From positions 1 through 64,000 of the forward strand of contig LPNY01000203.1 in the NCBI GenBank assembly GCA_001655195.1: DNA of 64,000 nt. The letters are read 5' to 3'. The notes beneath the pieces were generated by a model. That model did no database searches. It saw only the letters and a program-made list of their open reading frames with translations, and was not told where the DNA came from. Position 1 is the stretch's first letter; each line of letters opens with the position of its first letter. Source of the stretch: Arcobacter sp. EP1. GTDB taxonomy: Bacteria; Campylobacterota; Campylobacteria; Campylobacterales; Arcobacteraceae. Both the position numbers and the translations under genes were made by a program. Positions 62,440 to 64,000 of this stretch are shown here, one piece after another.

Positions 62440-63523
62440 TCTTTTTTGTATTGATAAAATGTAAACAAAGATAGGCTATAAAAGCAAAGAGTGATGAATA
62501 GATAAAAAGGTATTCTCCATAAAGTTTCCCTGCTAATAGTGCCCCTAAAAACCCTCCCAATCCATATGCTACTCCATACATAAACTGTTGGGCTAATTTT
62601 TTATTTTCATAGAGACTAAACAAAAAGATAATAACAGCACTGTGATAAAGACCAAAAGAGAAAGCATGAATACTTTGGGAAATAAAAGTAATGGTTAGTG
62701 AATCAGGATATGCGTATACCATGAGCCATCGTACTACAGTTATAAGTAGACAAAATTTAATAACAGCTAGAAGATTACGCTTTAGAAGAGGTGCTTGGAA
62801 ATAGAGCATGACTATTTCACAAATAACTCCAAATGACCACAAATAAGAGGTCATCTCTAAAGAGATTCCATGTTCTGTTTCATAAATGGTAAAGAAATTA
62901 TAAAAACCTCCAAAACTTACTTGCATAAAAAATAGACTTAACCAAAAAGGCCAATACTCTAAAAAGGAGAAAGGTTTTTTTGATTGCTCTTCATCATGGC
63001 TTACATCATCATGTCTTAGGAGTAACAGAGCAAAAATAACGGTTAGTACATTAACAACCAAGTAGTAGTGTAGAGCAACGTGTGGGTGGGTTAAAAACTT
63101 TGCTAAAACCAGTGAAATAACCATAAAGCCAATGGAACCATAAAGTCTTGATTTCCCGTACTTCTCTTTTCCCAGAGTTTTAATAGCTGTAACCTCTAAG
63201 TAAGGCAATATAAGAGAAAGTGCCGTTCCTAAAATTGCATTATTAATCATAAACATATAAAAGTTTTCGATGGTAAAATAAAACATCATTGAACAGCCAA
63301 CAGAAACAAACAGTGCTAGTTTGAAAACTGTTTGATCCAGTTGAATATGTTTTAAAAATAAAAAGGGTGTTGCAAATCGCATAAGTGGGGCTAAGGCAAA
63401 GATTATCCCAATATCCACCGTACTATATCCGATATCATGAAGTACTTTTGGCAAAAAGATAACATAGACACCAACAGCAGCAAAATAGAAAAAGTAAAAA
63501 GCAGATAGATTAAAAAAAAGCAT
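62426..63523 (-). CDS. MFS_1_like transporter (HcaT/LacY-like type)
   Basis: 365 residues, about 11-12 helices. The start NLSAFYFFYFAAVGVYVIFLPKVLHDIGYS and LAPLMRFATPFLF are typical of the MFS_1_like group (3-phenylpropionate permease-like). The end overlaps the convergent REC-PAS gene by 14 bases. The substrate is unknown. The start overlaps the RDD gene stop by one base, so they are co-translated. Confidence 0.85.
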   Translation of the reverse strand: MLFFNLSAFYFFYFAAVGVYVIFLPKVLHDIGYSTVDIGIIFALAPLMRFATPFLFLKHIQLDQTVFKLALFVSVGCSMMFYFTIENFYMFMINNAILGTALSLILPYLEVTAIKTLGKEKYGKSRLYGSIGFMVISLVLAKFLTHPHVALHYYLVVNVLTVIFALLLLRHDDVSHDEEQSKKPFSFLEYWPFWLSLFFMQVSFGGFYNFFTIYETEHGISLEMTSYLWSFGVICEIVMLYFQAPLLKRNLLAVIKFCLLITVVRWLMVYAYPDSLTITFISQSIHAFSFGLYHSAVIIFLFSLYENKKLAQQFMYGVAYGLGGFLGALLAGKLYGEYLFIYSSLFAFIAYLCLHFINTKKISVS

Positions 63524-64000
63524 TAACTATCTATGATTGAAGTGTTTGAAAAAAGGTCTTGAAAGGTACGTTTATCGTCTCTAATAAAAGGTAGAAACAA
63601 CAGAAAAAAGGTAATAATAGCAAACAGTGTCATAACATAACGCACTATTGCTTGTGCAACCTTTATAGGCTCTTTTGTTTGAGTATGAACAAGTTTGACT
63701 TCATAGAGTTTTAATCCAGGGGTTTGACCACTTTTAAGCCAAAAGAATAGAATAACAATGGCATGAATTGCAAAGATTAAGAGCCATCCCTCTATTCTAT
63801 TTTGGGAAAAAGAGTCGCCTCCTCCCATTACAAAATAGATAACAATATAAAAAATTGGTGTAGTGATTAAAAATGTGTCGGTTAAAAAGGCTCTAAATCT
63901 AACTCCTAAAGGAGCACAAGGAGGAAGAGATGAAGTGGTATTTTTAGGTTTTACAACTTCGTTTTGAGTTGTCTCTTTACCTTGTTTAATATCTCTCCAT
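63523..64000 (-). CDS. RDD family membrane protein (5' end outside window)
   Basis: The frame is open to the right edge: WRDIKQGKE... leads to the RDD block VRFRAFLTDTFLITTPIFY, then three helices with SGQTPGLKLYEVKLV, the second family motif. An internal ATG at 63828 would drop the RDD signature and is not the real start. RDD proteins are small membrane proteins, some of them sodium/proton antiporters or transport accessories. Its stop overlaps the MFS start. Confidence 0.85.
   Translation of the reverse strand, partial: WRDIKQGKETTQNEVVKPKNTTSSLPPCAPLGVRFRAFLTDTFLITTPIFYIVIYFVMGGGDSFSQNRIEGWLLIFAIHAIVILFFWLKSGQTPGLKLYEVKLVHTQTKEPIKVAQAIVRYVMTLFAIITFFLLFLPFIRDDKRTFQDLFSNTSIIDS

Noticed and set aside
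63523-63828. Complete 101-residue gene starting at an internal ATG
   Set aside because: The frame stays open to the window edge and the RDD signature lies before this ATG, so it is the tail of a longer gene cut by the window.

Overview
The window is AT-rich chromosomal DNA from a member of the Campylobacterota. Gene content and gene order fit Arcobacteraceae (Arcobacter in the broad sense) best. The pointers are the dnaA-dnaN-gyrB cluster beside ruvC, DnaA boxes on both sides of dnaA, many small CheY, GGDEF and hemerythrin signalling proteins, and a ferredoxin-type sulfite reductase. This placement is an inference from gene content; there is no rRNA in the window. I see no tRNA, rRNA, CRISPR array or intact insertion sequence.

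Layout. 1-6.7 kb: end of a membrane protein, a beta-hydroxyacid dehydrogenase, an outer-membrane protein, glycerate kinase, an ABC-F ATPase and a LOG-family enzyme. 6.7-9.3 kb: an accessory patch with a HigB/HigA-like toxin-antitoxin pair and a lone KAP-type P-loop NTPase. 9.3-14.9 kb: the replication-origin region (gyrB, dnaN, dnaA on the minus strand, ruvC on the plus strand). 15-22.4 kb: a DMT transporter, purN, a CheY/CheC/diguanylate-cyclase operon, a TRIC-type channel, glutaminase and typA. 22.4-24.9 kb: a stress patch with an AraC/methylguanine-DNA methyltransferase fusion and hsp20 under CIRCE-like operators. This patch also holds three tiny genes; two of them encode related single-span membrane microproteins.

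25-35.4 kb: one long minus-strand sulfur-assimilation cluster reading metY, rrf2, cysK, DUF2061, APS reductase, cysD, cysN, sulfite reductase, a cysteine-desulfurase-like enzyme, a metallophosphoesterase and a SemiSWEET. A well-formed promoter stands upstream of metY. 35.8-37.5 kb: cupin and flavoprotein. 37.6-41 kb: a second accessory patch with a PmeII-type restriction enzyme, an HTH-fused cytosine methyltransferase, and a divergent XRE/antirepressor-like pair with its operators. 41-64 kb: metabolic and signalling genes, including two double-hemerythrin proteins, a Rof-like protein, a 1,202-residue sensor kinase with three solute-binding domains, several transporters, YaaA, a REC-PAS regulator and an RDD protein cut by the window edge.

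Three observations go beyond ordinary annotation. First, the two membrane microproteins (22705-22800 and 24801-24908) share sequence. Each lies behind a hairpin that abuts the stop codon of the gene before it, and the 3' arm of each hairpin can instead pair with the microprotein's ribosome binding site. This looks like a conserved two-state RNA switch. Second, five intergenic copies of an interrupted palindrome show compensatory changes in their stems. Third, a longer repeat (two copies) and one palindrome copy bracket both accessory loci (the KAP gene and the restriction-modification pair) in the same order and orientation, as if both were cargo of one kind of cassette.
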